6,256 nucleotides of DNA from CAZIIK01 sp964539235 (GCA_964539235.1 CAZIIK010000077.1:1-6256), one strand, 5' to 3'; shown: positions 1-5,656, counted from the stretch's first letter. Translations and numbers: made by a program. Notes: generated from the sequence alone by a model not told the origin.

Positions 1-2
1 TT

Positions 3-125
3 GCGGGTGGCGCATTTAGATTAGCCGCGTACCTTACTTTGCAGAATCAAAGCGCAGGTAAAATGGCGATGGGCAGTTTTGGCGCATTATCACGAGTGAT
101 GGCTTTTTTATTTTCCATGCTCTGA
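3..125 (+). CDS. Possible C-terminal end of an unidentified protein, cut by the window edge
   Basis: An open frame enters from the left edge and runs 40 codons to a TGA at 123-125; the other two forward frames stop within the first 24 bases. The peptide reads GGAFRLAAYLTLQNQ in its first part and ends SRVMAFLFSML, so its tail is hydrophobic and could be a membrane segment. I do not recognise the family. Composition looks coding-like and changes to AT-rich non-coding sequence after the stop. A chance 40-codon open frame is quite possible, so this stays tentative. Confidence 0.3.
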   Translation, partial: AGGAFRLAAYLTLQNQSAGKMAMGSFGALSRVMAFLFSML

Positions 126-201
126 CTTTGTGTGAAGAAAGCTTTAAAAGACTGCTGTATAACCTCATTAACAGCGAACTTCATCGTTAAAATCTTCTTC
201 A

Positions 202-229
202 AGGCTTGTCCTCACGAAAGTGGGGGCCT
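202..229. repeat. Hairpin with GAAA loop, REP-like
   Basis: CCTCAC (210-215), loop GAAA (216-219) and GTGGGG (220-225) form a six-pair stem with one G-T pair. AGGC (202-205) and GCCT (226-229) can pair outside it, leaving TTGT bulged. No T-run follows, so it is not a typical terminator. The arrangement of C-rich arm, ACGAAAGT centre and G-rich arm resembles widespread intergenic palindromic repeats of proteobacteria. Membership in such a family is inferred; only one copy is visible. Confidence 0.45.
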
Positions 230-282
230 CAAATAGTTCATCTATGATCGGCCCTTTCATCAGATTTCGCCTTGAATTTCAT

Positions 283-313
283 CTGCTACTGAAGTTATGC
301 AGCAGCCTTTTTT
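283..313 (+). terminator. Weak terminator-like hairpin
   Basis: CTGCT (283-287) can pair with AGCAG (301-305) around a 13-base loop, followed by CC and six T (308-313). The stem is only five pairs, so this is a marginal intrinsic terminator. It lies about 160 bases past the possible gene end at 125. Confidence 0.25.
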
Positions 314-358
314 AAGACTATAACGTTTGTATGTATGTGCATGTTTTCTAGATTTTAA

Positions 359-398
359 GTAAATTAAAGTTTACAATAATTGGTATTTTAGTTAACTA
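359..398. promoter_or_regulatory. Putative promoter/operator of the hipBA-type module
   Basis: Two inverted repeats lie just upstream of the hipB-like gene: GTAAA (359-363) with TTTAC (370-374) over a 6-base spacer, and the perfect 10-base palindrome TAGTTAACTA (389-398). They overlap plausible promoter elements: TTTACA (370-375) as a -35, and a TG-extended -10 TGGTATTTT (381-389). Antitoxins of the HipB type repress their own operon by binding such repeats near the promoter, so an autoregulatory role is plausible. The palindromes are seen directly; promoter and operator function are inferred, and AT-rich DNA yields such palindromes by chance. Confidence 0.35.
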
Positions 399-409
399 TA
401 TGTTTCTTT

Positions 410-733
410 ATGAAATCTGTCCCAATGCTGCCGGTACCTATGGATCAAGCGCTGCTCCAGTTAGGGCGTGATATCAAAGATGCACGTCGTCGACGTCGGA
501 TTACCATGCAATTATTGGCCGAACGAGCAATGATTAGTCGTCCAACATTACAGCGTATTGAGCAAGGGGATGCGAGTTGTTCGATTGGAGCCTATGCTTC
601 TGTACTATTCTCACTTGGCCTTGCACATCGGTTAGCCAAATTAGCCCATATCTCAATTGATTCTGTTGGGCAGCAGCTGGAGGAAGACAGGTTGCCGCAA
701 AGGGTTCGAATGAGGAAGTTTACAGATGACTGA
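410..733 (+). CDS. HipB-like Xre-family HTH antitoxin/repressor
   Basis: A 107-residue protein with one Xre/Cro helix-turn-helix domain at about residues 18-75. The segment LAERAMISRPTLQRIEQGD contains the turn and recognition helix, followed by SIGAYASVLFSLGL. This pattern is typical of antitoxins that pair with HipA kinases: they bind HipA and repress the shared promoter. A run of five arginines (26-30) gives a basic N-terminal helix. The start is uncertain: ATG 410 gives the longest form, but neither it nor the in-frame ATGs at 425 and 440 has a clear Shine-Dalgarno sequence. The next gene, a damaged hipA, starts inside the end of this one (8-base overlap), as in intact hipBA operons. The frame is undamaged, so the protein may persist as an orphan repressor. 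A lone Xre regulator is the alternative, but the hipA remains argue against it. Confidence 0.8.
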   Translation: MKSVPMLPVPMDQALLQLGRDIKDARRRRRITMQLLAERAMISRPTLQRIEQGDASCSIGAYASVLFSLGLAHRLAKLAHISIDSVGQQLEEDRLPQRVRMRKFTDD

Positions 734-954
734 TTCTTGTATTTTTGTTTCCGTTATATTGCATGGGGCAGCGGCATATTTTGTTATGGGAGGCTATAGC
801 GCTTATGCTGGCAAAGCAAGCGGCCAAAGATATGGCTGTTATTGTAAAGGATTGGCGGAAGCTGGCCAGACAATTGAAAATTAAATCTAGAGAAATAGAT
901 TATGTTTCAACGGCTTTTGAGCATGATGATTTGCAGGATGCATTATTGTATTAA
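726..954 (+). pseudogene. hipA: hipA toxin remnant with internal deletion and frame change
   Basis: ATG 726 has a good Shine-Dalgarno, GAGGA at 712-716, nine bases away, and overlaps the end of the hipB-like gene. Its frame begins MTDSCIFVSVILHG and then AAAYFVMGGY, like the N-terminus of one HipA kinase subfamily (MTxSCxVxxxLPG...VxAGRY, from memory). It stops at 882-884 after 52 codons, and past residue ~24 the reading no longer looks like HipA. From about 800 a different frame, ending at TAA 952-954, gives IVKDWRKLARQLKI and then STAFEHDDLQDA, like a HipA C-terminus. HipA proteins have roughly 400 residues, so about 1 kb, including the whole kinase core, seems lost, with the joint near 795-810. 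HipA is a serine kinase that inactivates a tRNA synthetase; this remnant has no catalytic residues. A separate small gene could instead use TTG 745 (69 codons), but it has no ribosome site of its own. Confidence 0.65.
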
Positions 955-989
955 CCCATAATAGGGGTTTGCCTCCAAACAGCTTTTCT

Positions 990-1026
990 GGCTGAAAGAA
1001 ATTGGATTCTGTCAGTAGCCTTTTTT
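990..1026 (+). terminator. Weak terminator-like hairpin after the hipA remnant
   Basis: GGCTG (990-994) can pair with TAGCC (1016-1020), including one G-T pair, around a long loop, and six T follow (1021-1026). A smaller hairpin, AACCC (953-957) with GGGTT (965-969), sits right at the hipA stop codon. Either could end the hipBA transcript; both are weak. Confidence 0.3.
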
Positions 1027-1051
1027 GACATCACACTACCATTCATAGAGT
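1025..1051 (+). promoter_or_regulatory. Possible promoter of uvrY
   Basis: A perfect -35 hexamer TTGACA (1025-1030) is followed after 15 bases by TAGAGT (1046-1051), a four-of-six match to TATAAT. The spacer is shorter than the optimum of 17. It is the best candidate in the gap ahead of uvrY and would leave a leader of about 50 bases. The -35 also overlaps the T-run of the preceding terminator-like hairpin. Confidence 0.35.
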
Positions 1052-1106
1052 TTTCCAGGTAATCAAGCTACCATGTCGCGATGCAACAGCAAGTTGGGAA
1101 AAAACA

Positions 1107-1748
1107 ATGGTTAAGGTTTTATTGGTCGATGATCATGATTTAGTGCGTATTGGGATCAAGAGCCTGTTGGAAGATGTGCCTGGAATCGAAGTGATTGGTG
1201 AGGCATCCAGTGGTGAAGAAGCCATTCAGGCTGCCAAAAAACTCAACCCGCATGTTGTGTTGATGGACGTCAAAATGCCGGGTATTGGTGGGTTAGAAGC
1301 CACCAAACGCATTTTGCGTGCTAATCCAGATGTCAAAGTCTTAGCCGTCACAGTCTATGGTGAAGAGCCTTATCCTTCGCGAGTTTTGCAAGCGGGTGCT
1401 GTCGGCTATCTCACTAAGGGTGCTGATGTCACGGAAATGGTTCAAGCTATTAAAATGGTCAGTTTGGGTAAGCGTTACATCAGCCCAGAAGTTGCCCAAC
1501 AATTGGCGTTGAAACATTTATCAGACGAAGGTGAATCGCCGTTCGATAGCTTATCTGAGCGTGAAATGCAGGTGATGATTATGATCACCAGTGGTCAGAA
1601 AGTGCAGGAAATTTCCGATCAATTATGCCTGAGCCCAAAAACTGTTAACAGTTATCGTTATCGTTTATTCGAAAAACTGGATGTGAACAGTGATGTGGAA
1701 TTGACGCATTTGGCGATTCGGCATCAACTCATCGACACTGATTCTTAG
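1107..1748 (+). CDS. uvrY: Response regulator of the GacA/UvrY/LetA family (NarL/FixJ type)
   Basis: A cytoplasmic DNA-binding response regulator of 213 residues (E. coli UvrY: 218). The receiver domain (3-120) has the acidic pair D8-D9, phospho-acceptor D54 in VLMDVKMPGIGGLEAT, switch T82 and K104. A LuxR-type helix-turn-helix (149-193) contains LSPKTVNSYRYRLFEKL, nearly the E. coli wording, and the end DVELTHLAIRH is characteristic of this family. In known systems the sensor kinase (BarA/GacS/LetS) phosphorylates it and it switches on small RNAs that sequester CsrA/RsmA, controlling virulence, motility and carbon use. ATG 1107 has a modest GGGA ribosome site at 1096-1099. uvrC follows after 20 bp, the usual gammaproteobacterial order, and is probably co-transcribed. 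No GacA-binding box (TGTAAG...CTTACA) was found in this window, so its targets lie elsewhere. Confidence 0.97.
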   Translation: MVKVLLVDDHDLVRIGIKSLLEDVPGIEVIGEASSGEEAIQAAKKLNPHVVLMDVKMPGIGGLEATKRILRANPDVKVLAVTVYGEEPYPSRVLQAGAVGYLTKGADVTEMVQAIKMVSLGKRYISPEVAQQLALKHLSDEGESPFDSLSEREMQVMIMITSGQKVQEISDQLCLSPKTVNSYRYRLFEKLDVNSDVELTHLAIRHQLIDTDS

Positions 1749-1768
1749 AGATTTCAGTTACTAGCCCA

Positions 1769-3616
1769 ATGTCAGGCGTATCGTTTGATCATCAGCGGTT
1801 TTTGCATCATTTAACCGCTGCGCCCGGTGTGTATCGCATGTTTGACGCCGACGGCGTGATTATTTATGTCGGTAAAGCGAAGTCGTTAAAAAAACGTGTA
1901 TCCAGTTATTTCTCCAGTCGTGAGCAGACGCCTAAGACTGCAGCACTGGTGCGCCAGATTGCGCAGATTGAAGTGACGGTCACGCAGAATGAGATCGAAG
2001 CGTTATTATTGGAGCAACGCCTGATTAAACGCCATCGACCAAAATACAATATTTTATTCCGTGACGATAAAAGCTATCCCTATGCTTATTTAAATACACA
2101 ACATCCGTTTCCACGCTTGATGGCTTATCGTGGGGCACGTCCGAAGAAAGGTCGTCTGTTTGGGCCTTATCCCAGTGTGTATATGTTGCAAAAGACGGTG
2201 CAGTTGTTGCAGCAGATTTTTCGCATTCGCCAATGTGAAGATTCAGTGTTTGCCCATCGTTCGCGCCCCTGTTTGCAATATCAGATTAACCGTTGCTCGG
2301 CGCCGTGTGTTGGCAAAATTTCAGCAGCTGATTATCAGGCGGATATCGAGGCGGTGCGGTTGTTTTTGGCGGGAAAAAATCAAAAAGTTATGGCCGACTT
2401 AATGGCGCGCATGGCAGCGGCAGCAGAGGCCATGCAGTATGAATTAGCAGCGAAGTATCGTGACCAAATTGCGGCATTACGTGATACCCAGCAGACGCAG
2501 GTTATTGAAACTGGGCGTCAAGAGCAGGTTGATGTGATTGCCATTGCGCGGTTGAAAGGTCGGGTTTGCCTTTATTTGTTGATGATTCGGCATGGGCAAA
2601 TGTTAGGCGGACGCCATTTTTTGCCTGAAGATGTACAGCTAACCGATGATCAATTGTTGGAAACTTTTTTAGCGCAGTGGTACACCCACGAATCAGAAGC
2701 GCCGGATACCACGTCATTTTCCTTGCCCAAGCACGTGTTAATTGATAGCGGGCAGGTGGTTTCTGATGCATTAAAAGCATTATTGAACCAATTACACGCT
2801 GATTTACATGTGCGAGTCGCACGCCAAGGGGTGGAATCGAAGTGGCTGAAAATGGCGCAGATGAATGCGCAACATACCATCCTAAATCAATTGAAAGTCG
2901 ATCGTGATACATTGCTGGGTTTGCAAGATTTGGCAGAGGTTTTGCAATTATCGACGGTACCGGCACGCATTGAGTGTTTTGATATCAGTCACACACAGGG
3001 TGAAGCTACTACGGCTTCTTGTGTGGTGTTGACCGAATCCGGTTTGGCAAAGTCTGAATATCGACGTTATCGCATTCAAGATGTACAGGCCGGTGACGAC
3101 TACGCTGCCATTCAGCAGGTTGTGACGCGGCGCTATCAGCGTCAATTAGCAGAAGAAAAACCATTGCCAGACATTGTGTTAATTGATGGTGGTCAAGGTC
3201 AGTTAGCGCGGGCTGCTGAAGCGTTAGCAGAAGTCGGTTTTCACGATGTGGTTGTGTTGAGTATTGCCAAAGGCCCCGCACGACGGGCAGGCGAAGAAAA
3301 AATCTGGCGCTTGGCTGCCGAATTACCCGTATCGATCCCAGGAGATGCACCCGCACACTTATGTTTGCAAAAGATTCGCGATGAAGCTCATCGTTTTGCG
3401 ATTACAGGGCATCGTAAACAGCGGCATCAGCAGAGTATGCGTTCGACTTTGCAAACCATTCCAGGCGTGGGACCGCAACGTCGGCAAGCATTGCTGCGGT
3501 ATTTTGGCGGTTGGCAGGCGTTAAAGGTAGCAACGGCAGATGAAATTTCTAAGGTGCCAGGGATCAGCGTCGCTTTGGCCACTAGGATTGCGCAGGTTTT
3601 GCAATCAGATGGATGA
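1769..3616 (+). CDS. uvrC: Excinuclease ABC subunit C (UvrC)
   Basis: UvrC makes both incisions around a DNA lesion in nucleotide excision repair, after UvrA-UvrB damage recognition. At 615 residues it is full length (E. coli: 610). Domains in order: GIY-YIG nuclease for the 3' incision (about 16-95; GVYRMF, IIYVGKAKSLKKR, E76); a four-cysteine cluster C156, C168, C176, C180, matching the iron-sulfur ligands known in UvrC; a UVR motif for UvrB contact (about 204-238); the RNase H-like nuclease for the 5' incision, with likely catalytic D405 (CFDISH), D473 (LIDGGQGQL) and H541 (RDEAHRFA); and a C-terminal tandem helix-hairpin-helix (IPGVGPQRRQALL, KVPGISVALATRIAQVL). No key residue is missing. 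ATG 1769 sits 20 bp after uvrY with no clear ribosome site, so translation may depend on coupling to uvrY. Confidence 0.98.
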   Translation: MSGVSFDHQRFLHHLTAAPGVYRMFDADGVIIYVGKAKSLKKRVSSYFSSREQTPKTAALVRQIAQIEVTVTQNEIEALLLEQRLIKRHRPKYNILFRDDKSYPYAYLNTQHPFPRLMAYRGARPKKGRLFGPYPSVYMLQKTVQLLQQIFRIRQCEDSVFAHRSRPCLQYQINRCSAPCVGKISAADYQADIEAVRLFLAGKNQKVMADLMARMAAAAEAMQYELAAKYRDQIAALRDTQQTQVIETGRQEQVDVIAIARLKGRVCLYLLMIRHGQMLGGRHFLPEDVQLTDDQLLETFLAQWYTHESEAPDTTSFSLPKHVLIDSGQVVSDALKALLNQLHADLHVRVARQGVESKWLKMAQMNAQHTILNQLKVDRDTLLGLQDLAEVLQLSTVPARIECFDISHTQGEATTASCVVLTESGLAKSEYRRYRIQDVQAGDDYAAIQQVVTRRYQRQLAEEKPLPDIVLIDGGQGQLARAAEALAEVGFHDVVVLSIAKGPARRAGEEKIWRLAAELPVSIPGDAPAHLCLQKIRDEAHRFAITGHRKQRHQQSMRSTLQTIPGVGPQRRQALLRYFGGWQALKVATADEISKVPGISVALATRIAQVLQSDG

Positions 3617-3620
3617 ATAA

Positions 3621-3727
3621 AGGGCTGTCAACTTTCCCCGCTGGCTGAGCCTGTAGAAGTCGATAACGCTTTCCTTTGGCAAGCTTGGCTTCGACAGGAT
3701 CAGCCAGCGGGAAAAGTTGACAGCCCT
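3621..3727. repeat. Large inverted repeat, 38-bp arms, in the uvrC-pgsA gap
   Basis: Left arm 3621-3658 and right arm 3690-3727 are reverse complements with three mismatches in 38 bp, separated by 31 bases. Both arms carry AGGGCTGTCAACTTT and, further in, GCTGGCTGA. Each inner end holds a version of the motif TTCGACAGGCTCAGCC: reversed in the left arm (TTCTACAGG form), forward in the right arm (3690-3705). Transcribed, it would fold into a very stable hairpin four bases after the uvrC stop. It may end or protect the uvrC mRNA. Such motifs are, from memory, common intergenic repeats in proteobacteria. It encodes nothing plausible. Confidence 0.85.
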
Positions 3728-3758
3728 TCGACAAGCTCAGGGACATTTTGTCGAAGGG
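3724..3758. repeat. Second palindrome, TTCGACAAGCTCAG repeat family
   Basis: CCCTTCGACAA (3724-3734) and TTGTCGAAGGG (3748-3758) are perfect 11-bp inverted arms around a 13-base loop. The left arm overlaps the last four bases of the larger inverted repeat, so the two structures are fused and exclude each other in part. The unit TTCGACAAGCTCAGGG is a close relative of the motif inside the large repeat. It could act as a uvrC terminator, although only a short T-rich stretch (TTTCATTT) follows. Confidence 0.75.
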
Positions 3759-3795
3759 TTTCATTTAATCTTACGTGTCATCATTGTCTTAGTCT

Positions 3796-3804
3796 TGTTA
3801 TATA
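3796..3804 (+). promoter_or_regulatory. Possible extended -10 promoter of pgsA
   Basis: TG (3796-3797), one base, then TATATA (3799-3804) form an extended -10 element about 50 bases ahead of the GTG start. No good -35 lies at the right distance. Because a strong hairpin separates uvrC from pgsA, a separate pgsA promoter here is reasonable, but this is a weak match. Confidence 0.3.
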
Positions 3805-3854
3805 TCGCCACACTCGCTACTCTGTGCGCGATGGTGCTCTAAGAGATCAAACCT

Positions 3855-4412
3855 GTGCGTGTGTTGACCCTGCCAAATTGTTTCACATTTTTGCGGATCA
3901 TCTTGATTCCTTGCTTTGTGTTGGTTTTTTACCTGCCTTTTACGTGGGCGCATTGGTTGGTTGCCGGTGTGTTTCTCTTCGCGGCTGTGACTGATTGGTT
4001 GGATGGCTACTTGGCACGCGTCATGAAACAGTCATCTGCTTTTGGTGCCTTTTTAGATCCGGTAGCGGACAAGTTGATGGTGGCTGCAGCCTTATTGCTG
4101 TTGGTGTCGCAATATCCATCACCTTGGATGGCGGTCGCCGGTATTGTGATTGTTTCCCGTGAAATTCTCATTTCAGCTTTACGCGAATGGATGGCTGAAT
4201 TAGGTCAGCGTGCTGCAGTGAAGGTGTCCATGGTGGGTAAAATCAAAACCACCGTCCAAATGGTGTCTCTGTTAATTTTATTATCACAACCGCCGGGTTA
4301 TAGCACGGTGGTAATCTGTGGATTTGTCTTGATGTATTTGGCGGTGATTCTCACGCTATGGTCGATGGTGATTTACTTGCATGCAGCTTGGCGCGTGCTA
4401 TGGCAGGCGTAG
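3855..4412 (+). CDS. pgsA: CDP-diacylglycerol-glycerol-3-phosphate 3-phosphatidyltransferase
   Basis: PgsA joins CDP-diacylglycerol and glycerol-3-phosphate to phosphatidylglycerophosphate, the committed step to phosphatidylglycerol and cardiolipin, in the inner membrane. The 185 residues match the family (E. coli: 182). The CDP-alcohol phosphatidyltransferase signature is complete: D47, D50-G51, A54-R55, G64, D68, D72, in DWLDGYLAR and GAFLDPVADK. Hydrophobic segments at about 11-28, 33-46, 75-86, 91-102, 135-145 and 150-175 fit an integral membrane enzyme. The N-terminus LTLPNCFTFLRIILIP is typical. The GTG start at 3855 is supported by an AAGAGA ribosome site at 3841-3846, eight bases away; GTG 3861 would lose only two residues. 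It follows uvrC as in many Gammaproteobacteria, but the repeat-filled 238-bp gap suggests it is not simply co-transcribed. Confidence 0.96.
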   Translation: MRVLTLPNCFTFLRIILIPCFVLVFYLPFTWAHWLVAGVFLFAAVTDWLDGYLARVMKQSSAFGAFLDPVADKLMVAAALLLLVSQYPSPWMAVAGIVIVSREILISALREWMAELGQRAAVKVSMVGKIKTTVQMVSLLILLSQPPGYSTVVICGFVLMYLAVILTLWSMVIYLHAAWRVLWQA

Positions 4413-4424
4413 CGACACGCGCCA
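4389..4424. terminator. Hairpin spanning the pgsA stop codon
   Basis: TGGCGCGTG (4389-4397) and CACGCGCCA (4416-4424) are a perfect GC-rich 9-bp inverted repeat with an 18-base loop that contains the pgsA stop codon. It lies between two convergent genes. Only a broken T-rich stretch (CGTTTGTTT) follows on the + side and none on the - side, so it is an imperfect terminator, possibly serving pgsA. Confidence 0.45.
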
Positions 4425-4437
4425 GTAAAACGTTTGT

Positions 4438-5424
4438 TTATGACGGATTTTTCGCCAGTGTTGTCACACAATATTCCAGTAATGCTTGGATATCTAAACA
4501 TTGCTGAGGGCTTGCGGCGGGATCAGTACACTTTAAGCAATCGAGTAGTGAAATGATATTCAACAGTTGCGTGGTCTTTTTCCAATCATTCGGTAGAGTA
4601 ATGCCGCTACCTAATAAACCGCGCACAAATTGTGTTTCAAAGTGTTTGGGGACGTGGTGTGCATAGCGCTGTAAGTTAGCTATATCCCAGAGCATTGAAC
4701 CAGAGAACGCAAATTCCCAATCTAAGATGGCACTGATTTGCCAACGCTGATTTACTGGGTGAACTAAAATATTTTCCGGGCCAAAATCTCCATGTACCAG
4801 CTGGTTGTCGTCTGCAATTTGCAATAGCTGATTGTTCTCGGTCAGGCATTGTTGAATGGTGCGGATTAATGGTTTCGTTAGTGTGGTACTGACAACAGGG
4901 TGCTTTAAGCAATCTTGTGCAAAATGCAGGCAATCATCAGCGCTAGATGTCATTTTCACCGAGAGAGTCTCATCAAAAAAGCCAGCAGCTGGGAAGCGAA
5001 AGTTGGCAAAATCAGCCAATGTTTGGCCGACTTGGTACATGATGTCGGTTGTGTCAGCAGGTGTATGGTTGAGCCATAAATCTCGCAGAGTAATGCCCGG
5101 TTTAAGCTCACAGATGGCATATTGAATATTTTCAAAATGACTGATCTTTTCGATGCGTGGCACTGGGATGTACTGATGTATGCGTTCGGCAATTGCTTGC
5201 TCACGATAAACACTTGTCGGGTCTCGGAGATAAAGGCGTAACAAACGGTTCTTTGCTGTATCAAATGTGAGTTTAATGTTGACGTTGGCGCAACCGCCTT
5301 CAAGCACTTCATATGATTGCAGTGGCGTATCCGGCAAGGCAGTAGAGACAATTTTATGAATGTATCTGGCAGAGATTTCGTTTGGGATAGCGGTCTTTTC
5401 CCAATCAGCTTTAAAAGGTCGCAT
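4438..5424 (-). CDS. APH/choline-kinase-like phosphotransferase, substrate unknown
   Basis: A 328-residue soluble protein of the aminoglycoside phosphotransferase / choline kinase fold. The catalytic loop is HGDFGPENIL (211-220; H211, D213, N218) and the metal-binding motif is ILDWEFAFSG (233-242; D235), with W246-D247 after it as usual. The N-lobe holds a nucleotide loop LEGGCANVNIKLTF (41-54) and RLLRLYLRD (60-68), where the expected ATP-binding lysine is replaced by arginine or another residue, as often seen in this family. The fold transfers phosphate from ATP to small hydroxyl compounds (aminoglycosides, choline, homoserine, sugars); the substrate cannot be read from the sequence, and resistance should not be assumed. 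An in-frame stop two codons upstream makes ATG 5424 the first possible ATG. No clear ribosome site precedes it. It converges with pgsA, ending 25 bp from that stop. Confidence 0.85.
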   Translation of the reverse strand: MRPFKADWEKTAIPNEISARYIHKIVSTALPDTPLQSYEVLEGGCANVNIKLTFDTAKNRLLRLYLRDPTSVYREQAIAERIHQYIPVPRIEKISHFENIQYAICELKPGITLRDLWLNHTPADTTDIMYQVGQTLADFANFRFPAAGFFDETLSVKMTSSADDCLHFAQDCLKHPVVSTTLTKPLIRTIQQCLTENNQLLQIADDNQLVHGDFGPENILVHPVNQRWQISAILDWEFAFSGSMLWDIANLQRYAHHVPKHFETQFVRGLLGSGITLPNDWKKTTQLLNIISLLDCLKCTDPAASPQQCLDIQALLEYCVTTLAKNPS

Positions 5425-5443
5425 GTGGCGTCAGGAGTTGTCG

Positions 5444-5467
5444 TTTCATGAGTGAATGATCATGAAA
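5444..5467. promoter_or_regulatory. Inverted repeat upstream of the phosphotransferase gene
   Basis: TTTCATGA (5444-5451) and TCATGAAA (5460-5467) are perfect inverted 8-base arms with an 8-base spacer, starting 19 bp upstream of the - strand start at 5424. The size and spacing suit a dimeric repressor site. Operator function is inferred; no matching regulator gene is next to it. Confidence 0.35.
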
Positions 5468-5581
5468 ACTAGAAAAAATAAAAGGAGGTCAGGGGGATTC
5501 TGTATTTGATAGATTTTTCGGTAATGAGTTCTGTTAGGTATGGGTGAGGTTGCTGCCAGACTAAATATCGAATTATGATAG

Positions 5582-5656
5582 TTTTATGTCCTAAATTGAC
5601 GATTTTGACTCATGGGTCCCGCGAGGTTATAATTTTTTTATGTCCTAAATTGTCGA
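5582..5656. repeat. Two 21-bp direct repeats flanking the antitoxin promoter
   Basis: The repeat TTTTATGTCCTAAATTG plus (A/T)CGA occurs at 5582-5602 and 5636-5656, identical at 20 of 21 positions, 54 bp apart. The two copies bracket a promoter almost exactly (-35 begins at 5605, -10 ends at 5633). The first copy also contains GTC-N7-GAC, a short inverted core. This placement suggests binding sites for an autoregulator, most simply the antitoxin encoded next. If translated from ATG 5575 both copies read LCPKL, which is an artefact of the repeat. Confidence 0.8.
5605..5633 (+). promoter_or_regulatory. Strong sigma-70-type promoter of the AbiEi-like gene
   Basis: TTGACT (5605-5610, five of six) and perfect TATAAT (5628-5633) are 17 bp apart, the optimum. 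Transcription should start near 5640, which rules out any start codon upstream of that point, including ATG 5575, and leaves about 25 bases of leader before GTG 5665. Confidence 0.8.

Larger units (their letters stand above)
126..409. other. Intergenic region before the hipB-like gene
   Basis: About 280 bases without a convincing gene on either strand. It contains a GAAA-loop hairpin at 202-229 and a weak terminator-like hairpin at 283-313. From about 315 it becomes AT-rich, with short inverted repeats just ahead of the hipB-like start. No tRNA-like cloverleaf or riboswitch was recognised. Confidence 0.6.

Noticed and set aside
304..1026. AGCCTTTTTT at 304-313 and again at 1017-1026, on both sides of hipBA, as possible insertion-site repeats
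   Set aside because: Ten bases rich in T are more simply the tails of two terminator-like hairpins; no integrase or transposon ends accompany them.
1107..1748. GacA-type binding boxes or Csr-type small RNA genes near uvrY
   Set aside because: No TGTAAG...CTTACA palindrome and no cluster of GGA-loop hairpins was found in the window.
2502..2966. 154-codon open frame on the - strand
   Set aside because: It lies wholly inside uvrC, which is intact and has every family motif; the reverse frame has no recognisable domain.
3009..3356. 115-codon open frame on the - strand
   Set aside because: Antisense to the RNase H-like region of uvrC; composition and peptide look like a reverse-frame shadow.
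3582..3764. 60-codon - strand frame across the uvrC-pgsA gap
   Set aside because: It is made mostly of the palindromic repeats, so its peptide reflects repeat sequence rather than a gene.
4956..5351. 131-codon open frame on the - strand
   Set aside because: It overlaps the phosphotransferase gene in another frame of the same strand, and only the phosphotransferase frame shows a known fold.
4438..5424. Aminoglycoside resistance gene
   Set aside because: The fold is shared by many metabolic kinases, and no resistance subfamily could be recognised from the sequence.
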